Shown here: piece after piece, positions 1 to 5,980 of the stretch
Layout of the letters: each line of letters begins with the position of its first letter
Numbering within the stretch: the first letter of the stretch is position 1
Translations under genes and position numbers: made by a program
The notes under the pieces: generated by a model
What the model saw: the letters and a program-made list of their open reading frames with translations, nothing else
Database searches by the model: none
What the model was told of the DNA's origin: nothing
Assembly: GCA_043804035.1 (NCBI GenBank)
Contig: JAZDJJ010000140.1
Coordinates: 1-6,925 of the forward strand
DNA: 6,925 nt
Origin: JAZDJJ01 sp043804035
GTDB lineage: Bacteria; Bacteroidota; Bacteroidia; Palsa-948
Reading direction: 5' to 3'

Positions 1-414
1 ACTGTAAATCCTTTGCCCTCTGCTAATGCAGGAGCAGACCAGACGATTTGTGCAGAACAAAATATTATTCTCACAGCAATAGGTGGCACTTCTTATTCGT
101 GGAGTGATGGAGTACAAAATGGTGTTGCATTTATTCCAACAGCAACTACTACATACACGGTTACTGTTACCAACTCTTGCGGTTCAGCAACCGATGAGAT
201 TGTTGTTACTATAAATCCTTTGCCTATCGCAAATGCAGGAACAGATCAAACAATTTGTGCAGGACAAAATATTATTCTTACAGCAACGGGTGGTGATTCT
301 TATTCGTGGAGCGATGGAGTGCAAAATGGTGTTGCATTTATTCCAACAGCAACTTCTGCATACACAGTTACCGTTACCAACTCTTGTGGTTCAGCAACTG
401 ATGATGTTGTTGTA
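1..414 (+). repeat. Two tandem 207-bp in-frame repeats coding Ig/PKD-like modules
   Basis: Unit 1 covers 1-207 and unit 2 covers 208-414; both begin ACT-RTA-AAT-CCT-TTG. By eye 57 of 69 encoded residues are identical, and long stretches are also the same in DNA (the YSWSDGVQNGVAFIPTAT segment). The array probably continues upstream of the window. Such identity between neighbours suggests recent duplication or gene conversion. Confidence 0.9.
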
Positions 415-705
415 AATGTTACTACCTGTCCCGGTATTACTAACTTCACAATAACAAATAATTTGATTGTTTATCCTAATCCTTCTACTGGTACATTTAT
501 TATTGAAACAAGTGAATTATCTGTCAATACTGCATTACACATCTATTCAATAGATGGTCGTTTGGTTTATACAGAAACATTAAACAATGCTCAAAGCAAA
601 CAGAAACATACTATCAATTTATCAGGACAACCCTCAGGTGTGTATTTTCTCAAATTGATGAATGATGAAAGTGTTGTTGTAAAGAAATTGGTGATAGATA
701 AGTGA
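1..705 (+). CDS. T9SS-exported Ig/PKD-like repeat protein, 3' end (partial)
   Basis: This is the C-terminal part (234 residues visible) of a large secreted protein. The frame is open from base 1, so the true start lies outside the window; the TTG at 13 is only an internal leucine codon of the repeat. Residues 1-138 form two tandem repeats of 69 residues beginning TVNPLP/TINPLP. Each has a TICA cysteine near its start, a YSWSDGVQNG core and a second cysteine in NSCGSAT, which could form a disulfide. This is the look of the Ig/PKD-like modules found in Bacteroidota surface proteins. From about residue 153 comes a type A T9SS sorting domain: LIVYPNPSTGTF, then IYSIDGRLVY, then SGVYFLKL and a lysine-rich end (KKLVIDK). 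By family knowledge this tail directs export through the type IX system and is removed at the cell surface. The ligand or function of the upstream part is unknown. The gene converges on dapB. Confidence 0.9.
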   Translation, partial: TVNPLPSANAGADQTICAEQNIILTAIGGTSYSWSDGVQNGVAFIPTATTTYTVTVTNSCGSATDEIVVTINPLPIANAGTDQTICAGQNIILTATGGDSYSWSDGVQNGVAFIPTATSAYTVTVTNSCGSATDDVVVNVTTCPGITNFTITNNLIVYPNPSTGTFIIETSELSVNTALHIYSIDGRLVYTETLNNAQSKQKHTINLSGQPSGVYFLKLMNDESVVVKKLVIDK

Positions 706-728
706 AAGAGGTTGAAAGATTGATTTAC

Positions 729-777
729 CTATCCTGAACCATAGACCGCGCCAGGGCATGCTTGCCCATCCTGAACT
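729..777. repeat. Possible remnant of an extragenic repeat between convergent genes
   Basis: The gap between the T9SS gene and dapB holds a locally GC-rich stretch with a 9-bp direct repeat, ATCCTGAAC, at 731-739 and 768-776. Between the copies is a short perfect hairpin, GGGCA-TGCT-TGCCC (754-767). No T-run follows it on either strand, so it is not a typical intrinsic terminator. The composition resembles dispersed CATCCTGAAC-type extragenic repeats known from several bacterial genomes; that identification is from memory and weak. Confidence 0.35.
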
Positions 778-800
778 TGTTTTAAGAAAAGTTGCATTAG

Positions 801-1538
801 TTACTTGAATTTAGGATTCATCAAGTCATCCATTGTAAATATTCCTTTTTTGTTTGCAATAAATTCAGCGGCAATCATTGCTCCTGTTGCAAATCCTTTT
901 CTGTTATGTGCTTTGTGCATAATTTCTATATCATCAATTGCAGAATGATATTTTACAATATGTGTTCCCGTAACTTCATCTTCGCGGGTTGAAATAATGG
1001 GAAGTTCGTCCTCTCTCTCAATTTGGGAAGAAACGGAAAGTGTATTTATCCATTTCTTTTTCCTGCTTATATTATCTATGATTTGATTTGCGAGAGAAAT
1101 TGCGGTCCCGCTCGGAGCATCCAATTTATAAATGTGATGAATTTCTTCTATAGAAACCTGATAGTCAGGATAATTGTTCATCATTTTAGCCAACTGCTTA
1201 TTAAGTTCAAAAAAAATATTTACTCCGATGCTGAAGTTAGATGAATAGAATAAACATTGATTTTTTTCTTTACAAATTTTTTTAACTTCTTCTAATTTAT
1301 CATACCAGCCGGTTGTTCCGACAACAACAGGAATATTTGCTTCAAAACATTTCAGGATATTTGTAACTACACTATGCGGAGTAGAAAATTCAATAGCCAC
1401 ATCGCACTTCATTAGTTCATTTTTTGAAAATGATTCAGCATTATGCAAATCAATTTTCAGGGCAATAGTATGTTTTTGTAAAGCAATCTGCTCAATTTCT
1501 TTACCCATTTTTCCGTAACCAAAAAGTGCAATTTTCAT
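801..1538 (-). CDS. dapB: 4-hydroxy-tetrahydrodipicolinate reductase DapB
   Basis: Cytoplasmic enzyme of the diaminopimelate/lysine pathway. It reduces the product of DapA to tetrahydrodipicolinate with NAD(P)H, supplying lysine and the meso-diaminopimelate of peptidoglycan. The 245-residue length is normal for the family. The N-terminal Rossmann domain starts MKIALFGYGKMG, a GxGxxG nucleotide-binding loop at residues 7-12, and carries VVVGTTGW at 71-78. The catalytic/tetramerisation domain has the signature EIHHIYKLDAPSGTA at 132-146; by comparison with E. coli DapB, His134 is the catalytic histidine and Lys138 the matching lysine. The C-terminal part includes HKAHNRKGFATGA, also typical. 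The start is the ATG at 1538, directly before the Rossmann strand; no Shine-Dalgarno is seen, which is usual here. dapB often follows parA-parB-DUF5683 in Bacteroidota, but here a HicBA-like pair with its own terminator separates it from them. It therefore probably needs its own promoter, and I could not find a convincing one. Confidence 0.96.
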   Translation of the reverse strand: MKIALFGYGKMGKEIEQIALQKHTIALKIDLHNAESFSKNELMKCDVAIEFSTPHSVVTNILKCFEANIPVVVGTTGWYDKLEEVKKICKEKNQCLFYSSNFSIGVNIFFELNKQLAKMMNNYPDYQVSIEEIHHIYKLDAPSGTAISLANQIIDNISRKKKWINTLSVSSQIEREDELPIISTREDEVTGTHIVKYHSAIDDIEIMHKAHNRKGFATGAMIAAEFIANKKGIFTMDDLMNPKFK

Positions 1539-1613
1539 AGATATACGAAAAGTAAATTAAATACGAATGTACAAAAGAATGAAAAACTTACATAAAATTT
1601 TAATTATACATAT

Positions 1614-1700
1614 TTCGGCAAGCTCAATACAAGTATTTTCGGCATTTCGGCAAGATCAATGTCCGAAGCTCAAATACCAATATTTCGGCAAGCTCAATAC
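1614..1700 (+). repeat. Cluster of TTCGGCAAGCTCAATA direct repeats, left of the hicBA module
   Basis: Three good copies of TTCGGCAAGMTCAAT lie in the same orientation at 1614-1630, 1646-1661 and 1684-1700. A truncated copy (TTCGGCA, 1638-1644) and a diverged one (TCCGAAGCTCAAATAC, 1662-1677) lie between them. The same unit recurs twice at 2561-2626 on the other side of the hicBA-like genes. It resembles the TTCGACAAGCTCAG-type extragenic repeats common in Bacteroidota (recalled, not searched). The copies are AT-embedded and not coding. Confidence 0.8.
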
Positions 1701-1860
1701 GAGAACGGAATAAAAATCAAAAAGGATTTATAGAAGAAAGATATGAAAAACGAAACTCAATATAAGCAGGTCAGCAGCAATAACGCAAATTCACTGTTAA
1801 ATACTGTGCCCGCCCGTATTTGTCTTTTGTTACTATCGTTGTCTATCTGTACGGATAAAT

Positions 1861-1893
1861 TAAAAATAAAAAGCCAGTTGGCTAAAACCGGCT
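1861..1893 (-). terminator. Rho-independent terminator of the hicBA-like operon
   Basis: Read on the minus strand, AGCCGGTT (1893-1886) pairs with AACTGGCT (1879-1872) through eight base pairs including one G-U, with a six-base loop. The stem is followed at once by TTTTATTTTTA (1871-1861). It begins 37 bases beyond the hicA stop codon, so it fits the end of that transcript and would stop read-through into dapB. On the plus strand the stem is followed only by a broken T-tract, so plus-strand termination is less likely. Confidence 0.8.
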
Positions 1894-1930
1894 CTTTGTC
1901 GTTCTTTGATTTATTGTCGCAGTAATTGTC

Positions 1931-2161
1931 TTAAAGTTTTCTTAATATTTCAAGAAATTCTTTCTTGCTCATTCCGAGATTTTCCAAAGAAGTATGAATA
2001 TGCAACAAGGGGATGTCTTTATATTTTGGTCGTATCGTAATTGGTCTTGGTAATGGATTGCCTGGTCTATCGTAAATGTCGTGACTTGATTCAGTCCTAA
2101 TATAAACGCACCCTTGACTTTTTAGGAATCGAATAAAATCTTTTGTAGGAATTTGTTTCAT
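1931..2161 (-). CDS. hicA: HicA/YcfA-like mRNA interferase toxin
   Basis: A 76-residue protein of the HicA (YcfA-like) toxin type: a small double-stranded-RNA-binding-like fold that, in studied members, cleaves mRNA and is blocked by HicB. Visible family features are the start MKQIPTKDFIRFLKSQGC (helix 1), then VYIRTESSHDIYDRP with the conserved histidine at residue 27, which corresponds to the catalytic His of the usual GSHH motif. Next is the basic strand pair PITIRPKYKDIP, and finally a C-terminal helix (LGMSKKEFLEILRKL). It follows the hicB-like gene by 10 bases, with a G-rich TAGGGG immediately before its ATG that could help translation. The order antitoxin-then-toxin is the reverse of the E. 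coli hicAB operon. The SSH in place of the more common GSH is a small deviation. Toxicity is inferred, not shown. Confidence 0.8.
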   Translation of the reverse strand: MKQIPTKDFIRFLKSQGCVYIRTESSHDIYDRPGNPLPRPITIRPKYKDIPLLHIHTSLENLGMSKKEFLEILRKL

Positions 2162-2171
2162 CCCCTAAAAA

Positions 2172-2522
2172 TTATAAAGGGATTGAAACCCGTTCTGTAA
2201 AATGACGCTTAAGTTGAAGATGATTAAATTTACGAAGAGAATCTTTAGTAAAATGCGGAGGAGTATAGATTGGTTTTGGTCGTTGTTTTAATGACCATCC
2301 CAATTTTAACAATACTTTTTCAAATGTTCCTTTTTTAAATGTGTCTTTTAAAAATATATTTAATGCTTCCTCAAATCCTACTTTGGCATCTTTTTCAGAA
2401 TCTCCATAAGATGAAAGTTCAAGAGCAGGGCAATAAGCAACATAATAGTCGCCTTGTACTCCTAAATATACTTGAATATCTACGAGAGTTGAATTCCCCT
2501 TTTTAAAAATCTCGTTTGGCAT
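2172..2522 (-). CDS. hicB: HicB-like antitoxin
   Basis: A 116-residue protein that probably neutralises the HicA-like toxin encoded just downstream. The central part, VQGDYYVAYCPALELSSYGDSEKDAKVGFEEALNIF (residues 22-57 in outline), is the degenerate RNase-H-like fold of HicB antitoxins. It has the YYVAYCPAL strand, the SYGDS turn and an amphipathic helix. The remaining ~45 residues (GWSLKQRPKPIYTPPHF and a basic end) do not show a recognisable ribbon-helix-helix or helix-turn-helix, so direct autorepression by this protein is uncertain. The ATG at 2522 gives a complete domain; no longer in-frame start is needed. Upstream, 255 bases separate it from the DUF5683 gene and contain two TAnnTTTGCA boxes, so the pair is likely transcribed on its own. 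Family assignment rests on the core motif and on the HicA partner. Confidence 0.7.
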   Translation of the reverse strand: MPNEIFKKGNSTLVDIQVYLGVQGDYYVAYCPALELSSYGDSEKDAKVGFEEALNIFLKDTFKKGTFEKVLLKLGWSLKQRPKPIYTPPHFTKDSLRKFNHLQLKRHFTERVSIPL

Positions 2523-2560
2523 AATATTTTTGGAGATTAAATCAAAATTTGGAACAATAC

Positions 2561-2626
2561 TTCGGCAAGATCAGTAACCATTATTTAATTAAATTTCTAT
2601 TTCGGCAAGCTCAATAACCATAATTT
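2561..2626 (+). repeat. Two copies of the TTCGGCAAGCTCAATA repeat, right of the hicBA module
   Basis: Copies at 2561-2586 and 2601-2626 share 23 of 26 bases, extending the core as far as AACCAT(T/A)ATTT, and lie 40 bp apart in the same orientation as the left cluster at 1614-1700. They fall in the leader of the hicB-like gene, between its putative promoter boxes and its start codon, so they would be transcribed as part of its 5' untranslated region if those boxes are used. Confidence 0.8.
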
Positions 2627-2631
2627 GAATA

Positions 2632-2673
2632 TGCAAATGTAAAAATTATTGTTACTGTTCGGGTGCAAAGATA
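2632..2673 (-). promoter_or_regulatory. Tandem Bacteroidota-type -7 boxes upstream of hicBA
   Basis: On the minus strand TATCTTTGCA (2673-2664) and TACATTTGCA (2641-2632) both match the Bacteroidota -7 consensus TAnnTTTG exactly. They lie about 142 and 110 bases before the hicB-like ATG. A well-spaced -33 TTTG is missing for the first; for the second, the nearest TTTG is 24 bases upstream, longer than usual. The first box is the better candidate; either would give a long leader carrying the repeat copies. Confidence 0.45.
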
Positions 2674-2707
2674 AAACAAATCACTATTGTCCGACTATAC
2701 CGAACAG
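2655..2707. promoter_or_regulatory. 8-bp inverted repeat around the upstream -7 box, possible operator
   Basis: CTGTTCGG at 2655-2662 and CCGAACAG at 2700-2707 are perfect inverted arms with 37 bases between them. They enclose the TATCTTTGCA box and the expected upstream promoter region. Autoregulated toxin-antitoxin operons often have such arms at the promoter, but an 8-bp match over this distance could also be chance, and no regulator site is known for this family. Confidence 0.3.
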
Positions 2708-2777
2708 AAATAGATTTTTGGATTTTTGCAAACAATCTTCCTGCATATTTTCCGAAAATCAAATTCTTTTGAGTATA

Positions 2778-3377
2778 TCAGAAGCGAAGTGTAATAGTTA
2801 GAGTGGCTAAAGAATTTTTGTTTTGCGAATAAAAATTCATTGAGGGAAAAACATTCATTGAAAGATTATCACTTACATCAAAAGTAATAAGTTGCGCATC
2901 CACATAAGCATCAATAATGTTCATAGTGTAAAACAATCCTGTAAGAATAATATTCAAGTCGCGCCATCTGCGATAATTGTTTTGTAGTTCGCGTAATCCC
3001 GCTTCATTGTAATTGGGCTCCGTGTCAATAGTATTTGGATCGTTATCCGTTTTGTTAATATATGCTTGCTTGTATTTTTTATATGATTTATTATTGTCAG
3101 TGATAAAATATACAGTTGCTCCTATGCCTGCATATATTACAGGAATCTTCCAATACTTTTTATTGTATGCCTGTCCTAATCCCGGAAGGCATGCAGAAAA
3201 AATAGTCGCCTTTTTAGGTGAATGAAAGTGTCCTTTCGGTTTTTCTGAATGAGAAGAAATTACAAATGAATTTTTTGTTGTATCCTGTCCGTATAGATAA
3301 AAAGGTATTATCAATGTTATAAAAAAGACGAAAAAAAATATTTTTGTTGGTTTCGGTTTTAAAAAGTGATGAAACAT
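2778..3377 (-). CDS. DUF5683 membrane protein with signal peptide
   Basis: A protein of unknown function, 199 residues with the start chosen here. The start at 3377 puts a clear signal sequence at the N-terminus: basic MFHHFLKPKPTK, a hydrophobic run (residues 13-28), then a likely cleavage after LYG. The frame stays open to an ATG at 3470, but that would overlap parB by 56 bases and bury the signal peptide behind 31 polar residues. DUF5683 hallmarks follow: PGLGQAYNKKYWK (65-77), a hydrophobic segment (78-93), YRRWRDLN (135-142), a second hydrophobic segment (143-157) and DAYVDAQLITFDVSD (156-170). It ends LTITLRF, with a terminal aromatic as in many outer-membrane strands, though an inner-membrane location is equally possible. 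It lies 37 bases after parB and is probably cotranscribed with it. In Bacteroidota this gene commonly sits between parB and dapB; its role is unknown. Confidence 0.85.
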   Translation of the reverse strand: MFHHFLKPKPTKIFFFVFFITLIIPFYLYGQDTTKNSFVISSHSEKPKGHFHSPKKATIFSACLPGLGQAYNKKYWKIPVIYAGIGATVYFITDNNKSYKKYKQAYINKTDNDPNTIDTEPNYNEAGLRELQNNYRRWRDLNIILTGLFYTMNIIDAYVDAQLITFDVSDNLSMNVFPSMNFYSQNKNSLATLTITLRF

Positions 3378-3414
3378 TTTTTTTGAAAAAGTATACTTTT
3401 CCTTGATGGATGTA

Positions 3415-4305
3415 CTACAAGTTAAGGATGGATATGATTTTGTTAAACTGCGTATTATTTTTAAAATCAATAATTATCTTGCCTTCACCGTCATCTTGCT
3501 TTTCAATTCTTACATTAGTAGATAAAAGTTCACTGATATTTTTTTGAAGTTGTTGTTCATGAAAAGAAAGTGCAGTAACTGTCCTGCCGGATCTTTTTGT
3601 GTTTGTTCTTTTATTTTTTCCCGAAACATTTCTCACGAGTTCTTCAATGTTTCTGACAGATATTTCATTTTTCAAAAGTTTATTAAAAATCTTTAATTGA
3701 ATTGCTTCATCGTCAAGAGAAAGCAACGTGCGTGCGTGACTCATAGAAATTTTTTTATCACGGACAGCAATTTGTATTGAAGCAGGAAGTTTTAATAATC
3801 GCAAAAAATTTGTAATAGTAGAACGGGATTGTCCCACTTTTTTACCGAGTTCTTCTTGTGTGAGATTACAGTCATCAATCAATCGCTTGTAACTAAGTCC
3901 GATTTCAATAGCGTTCAGGTCTTCGCGCTGAATATTTTCAACGAGAGCCATTTCTAACATTGCACTATCGTTTGCCAACCGAATGAAAGAAGGGATATGT
4001 TTAATGCCGGCAACCTGCGAAGCGCGGAATCTTCTTTCGCCTGAAATAATTTGAAACTTGTCGTATCCCATTTTACGCACTGTGATGGGCTGGATAATAC
4101 CGTATTCTTTTATTGATTGCGCCAGTTCAAGCAACGATTGTTTTTCAAATTCACTGCGTGGCTGGAAAGGATTTGTTTCTATCTGCGAAAGCAGAATATT
4201 TACTACCGAGCCAACAGTTGCGGAAGAATTTGCAGAAGTTATATCTGTGCGGGCATCTTCCAGCAAAGCGCCAAGTCCTTTTCCTAATGCAGAACGTTTT
4301 ATCAT
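3415..4305 (-). CDS. parB: Chromosome-partitioning protein ParB (Spo0J family)
   Basis: DNA-binding CTPase that loads at parS sites near the replication origin, spreads as a clamp and works with ParA to segregate the origin and recruit SMC. The 296-residue length is typical of chromosomal ParB. The order is classical. An N-terminal ALGKGLGALL segment (6-15) is of the kind that contacts ParA. The ParB/sulfiredoxin domain has NPFQPR (45-50), GERRFRAS (89-96, the CTP/parS-clamp box) and ENIQRED (123-129). A helix-turn-helix TQEELGKKVGQSRSTITNFL (149-168) is followed by SMSHARTLLSL (187-197). After a basic linker (about 228-242) comes a C-terminal dimerisation domain from about 243. The start ATG at 4305 begins MIKRSALGKG as expected. 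It follows parA after 129 bases, which include a hairpin with a T-run, so the two genes may be expressed at different levels. No parS-like palindrome (TGTTNCACGTGNAACA type) is visible in this window. Confidence 0.97.
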   Translation of the reverse strand: MIKRSALGKGLGALLEDARTDITSANSSATVGSVVNILLSQIETNPFQPRSEFEKQSLLELAQSIKEYGIIQPITVRKMGYDKFQIISGERRFRASQVAGIKHIPSFIRLANDSAMLEMALVENIQREDLNAIEIGLSYKRLIDDCNLTQEELGKKVGQSRSTITNFLRLLKLPASIQIAVRDKKISMSHARTLLSLDDEAIQLKIFNKLLKNEISVRNIEELVRNVSGKNKRTNTKRSGRTVTALSFHEQQLQKNISELLSTNVRIEKQDDGEGKIIIDFKNNTQFNKIISILNL

Positions 4306-4316
4306 TTTTATGAATT

Positions 4317-4347
4317 AAAAAAAAATACTTTGCGTTCCTTGACGCAA
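4317..4347 (-). terminator. Candidate terminator/attenuator between parA and parB
   Basis: On the minus strand TTGCGT (4347-4342), loop CAAGGA, ACGCAA (4335-4330) form a six-base-pair stem, followed after AGTA by nine T's (4325-4317). It lies after parA and its T-run ends only 11 bases before the parB start. The stem is short and separated from the T-run, so termination would be partial at best; it could set the ParA:ParB ratio or be a chance hairpin. Position in the parB leader could also mask translation initiation. Confidence 0.4.
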
Positions 4348-4434
4348 GAATGAATCATTAAAATTTTTTTTACGAATATACGAATTAGCACTTTACTAAT
4401 TTCATTTCCCTGTAAAATGTAAACAATATACAGG

Positions 4435-5244
4435 TCATTCTTCAGGATTAATTATTTTTTCTGATTCGGTGAGGCGGGTAAGTTCGTTTTTCTGCAGAAT
4501 TTCTCTGGCAAGATTGAGATAGTTTATTGCTGCTGTGCTACTTGCATCATGCATGATGATGGTTTCACCAAAACTTGGTGCTTCGGCTACACGTACATTG
4601 CGGTGAATAATAGTATCAAATACCATTTGCTGAAAATGAAGTTTCACTTCTTCCACCACTTGTTTAGAAAGTCGTAGCCGTGAATCGTACATTGTCAGAA
4701 GAATACCTTCTATCTCTAATTCGGGATTTAAGTTGTTTTGAACAATTTTAATTGTGTTCAATAATTTCCCAAGTCCTTCCATCGCAAAGTATTCACACTG
4801 CACAGGAATGATAACGGAATTTGCAGCAGTAAGAGAGTTCACTGTAATAAGTCCAAGCGAAGGCATGCAGTCAATAAAAATAAAATCATAATCATTTTTT
4901 ATTTTTTTCAAAATCATGTGCATCATTTTTTCTCTTTTCGGGAGATAAGGCATTTCTACTTCTGCGCCAACTAAATCAATATGAGACGGAAGAAGATATA
5001 AATTGGGAGTTTGAGTATTAAGGATTGCACCTTTCAGTTTCGCACCATCAATTATACATTCGTAAATGCTTGTCTTCACATTTTTATGATCAAATCCAAG
5101 TCCTGTAGTAGAGTTTGCCTGAGGGTCTGCATCAATGAGCAATGTTTTGCGTTCCAGTACAGCCATAGAAGCAGCAAGGTTCATGGCAGTAGTAGTTTTT
5201 CCTACTCCGCCTTTTTGATTTGCTATTGCAATAATTTTTCCCAT
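4435..5244 (-). CDS. parA: Chromosome-partitioning ATPase ParA (Soj/MinD family)
   Basis: ATP-dependent nucleoid-binding switch protein that, with ParB at parS, drives separation of replicated origins. The 269-residue protein lacks the extra N-terminal helix-turn-helix of large plasmid ParA proteins and so is of the short chromosomal Soj type. The deviant Walker A box KGGVGKTT is at residues 11-18, with the signature Lys11 and the P-loop Lys16. Walker A' LLIDADPQAN is at 35-44 and Walker B FIFIDCMPSLG at 121-131. PVQCEYFAMEGL and the late FGETI(I)MHDASSTAA segment are typical of the family. The ATG at 5244 directly precedes the first strand (GKIIAIANQKGG). It starts 19 bases after the stop of the UPF0173 gene, suggesting that the two are cotranscribed, and is followed by parB. 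The C-terminal ESEKIINPEE tail is short and acidic. Confidence 0.97.
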   Translation of the reverse strand: MGKIIAIANQKGGVGKTTTAMNLAASMAVLERKTLLIDADPQANSTTGLGFDHKNVKTSIYECIIDGAKLKGAILNTQTPNLYLLPSHIDLVGAEVEMPYLPKREKMMHMILKKIKNDYDFIFIDCMPSLGLITVNSLTAANSVIIPVQCEYFAMEGLGKLLNTIKIVQNNLNPELEIEGILLTMYDSRLRLSKQVVEEVKLHFQQMVFDTIIHRNVRVAEAPSFGETIIMHDASSTAAINYLNLAREILQKNELTRLTESEKIINPEE

Positions 5245-5263
5245 AATAAATATGATTTACAAT

Positions 5264-5947
5264 TTAGATTTTTAAGTTATCGCCAATTTCAAGAAGTATC
5301 AATTCTTTTCCTGCCTTTGAAAATTTTTCTTTTGCTTCGTTACGATTTATTTTTATGTAGCCAAAAGTATCATAGTGCATTCCAATAATTTTGTTGCATC
5401 TGATAAAATCGGAAGCAATAATTGCATCGTCAATTCCCATCGTAAAGTTATCACCTATCGGGAGAAAAGCCAATTTTAATTTATACATTTCTCCTATGAG
5501 TTTCATATCATAAGTTAGAGCAGTGTCGCCCGGAAAATAAAAAATTCCTTCTGTTGATTCAATCAGAAATCCTCCGGGGTTGCCACCGGATGAGCCATCC
5601 GGCATAGTGCTGGAATGAATGGCGTTCACATATTTTACTGTGCCAAAATCAAATTTCTTTTTTCCTCCATGATTCATCGGATGACATTTTTCAAGATTGT
5701 GTTTTGAAGAAAACCATGTTACAATTTCAAAATTAGAAACGATTGTAGCACCTGTTCGTTTGGCAATGGCTGAAGCATCTGCAATATGATCTTCGTGTCC
5801 ATGCGAAATTAAAATATAATCGGCTTTAATTTCTGAAACAGAAATTTTTTTTGCCAGTTCATTTGGACTGATAAATGGATCAAACAGTAAATGTTTCCCA
5901 TTGATTTCCACGCCAAAACATGCGTGACCATAGTAAATAATATTCAT
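5264..5947 (-). CDS. UPF0173-family metallo-beta-lactamase-fold hydrolase
   Basis: A cytoplasmic, probably di-metal hydrolase whose substrate is unknown. The start at 5947 gives MNIIYYGHACFGVEI and 227 residues, the normal family length and N-terminus. The frame is open to an ATG at 5998, but the 17 added codons come from the extragenic repeat upstream and do not belong to the fold. Metal-ligand motifs are intact: HGHEDH (49-54, the HxHxDH motif), His111 in NAIHSS, Asp141 in FPGDTALTYDM and His191 in MHYDTF. Also typical are FDPF (22-25), MNHGGKKKFDFG (91-102) and IGDNFTMG (164-171), which separate this family from glyoxalase II or RNase Z. No signal peptide or membrane segment is present. 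It is the first gene of the likely transcription unit leading into parA; a functional link with segregation is not established. No clear TAnnTTTG box is seen before the start. Confidence 0.9.
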   Translation of the reverse strand: MNIIYYGHACFGVEINGKHLLFDPFISPNELAKKISVSEIKADYILISHGHEDHIADASAIAKRTGATIVSNFEIVTWFSSKHNLEKCHPMNHGGKKKFDFGTVKYVNAIHSSTMPDGSSGGNPGGFLIESTEGIFYFPGDTALTYDMKLIGEMYKLKLAFLPIGDNFTMGIDDAIIASDFIRCNKIIGMHYDTFGYIKINRNEAKEKFSKAGKELILLEIGDNLKI

Positions 5948-5980
5948 AGAAATTTTAGGTATTGTTAAATTAAGTATAGG

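Larger units (their letters stand above)
1539..1930. other. Gene-poor stretch between dapB and hicA
   Basis: These 392 bases lie between two minus-strand genes. The dapB-proximal part (1539-1611) is AT-rich and should hold the dapB promoter, but no exact TAnnTTTG box is visible on the minus strand. The middle holds the TTCGGCAAGCTCAATA repeat cluster. The hicA-proximal part holds a strong minus-strand terminator. A 60-codon open frame on the plus strand (1743-1925) runs through that terminator; it has no recognisable domain or ribosome binding site and I do not call it as a gene. Confidence 0.6.

Noticed and set aside
754..767. GGGCA-TGCT-TGCCC hairpin as a bidirectional terminator for the convergent genes
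   Set aside because: The stem is only five base pairs and no T-run follows on either strand.
1614..1700. CRISPR array in the repeat cluster
   Set aside because: The units are short and diverged, spacing is irregular (about 32-38 bases between starts), and there are no cas genes.
1743..1925. Plus-strand 60-codon frame as a gene
   Set aside because: It has no ribosome binding site, promoter or known domain, and its end is made of the minus-strand terminator of the hicBA-like pair.
3378..3470. Longer DUF5683 start at 3470
   Set aside because: It overlaps parB by 56 bases and places 31 polar residues in front of a clear signal peptide; the ATG at 3377 is preferred.
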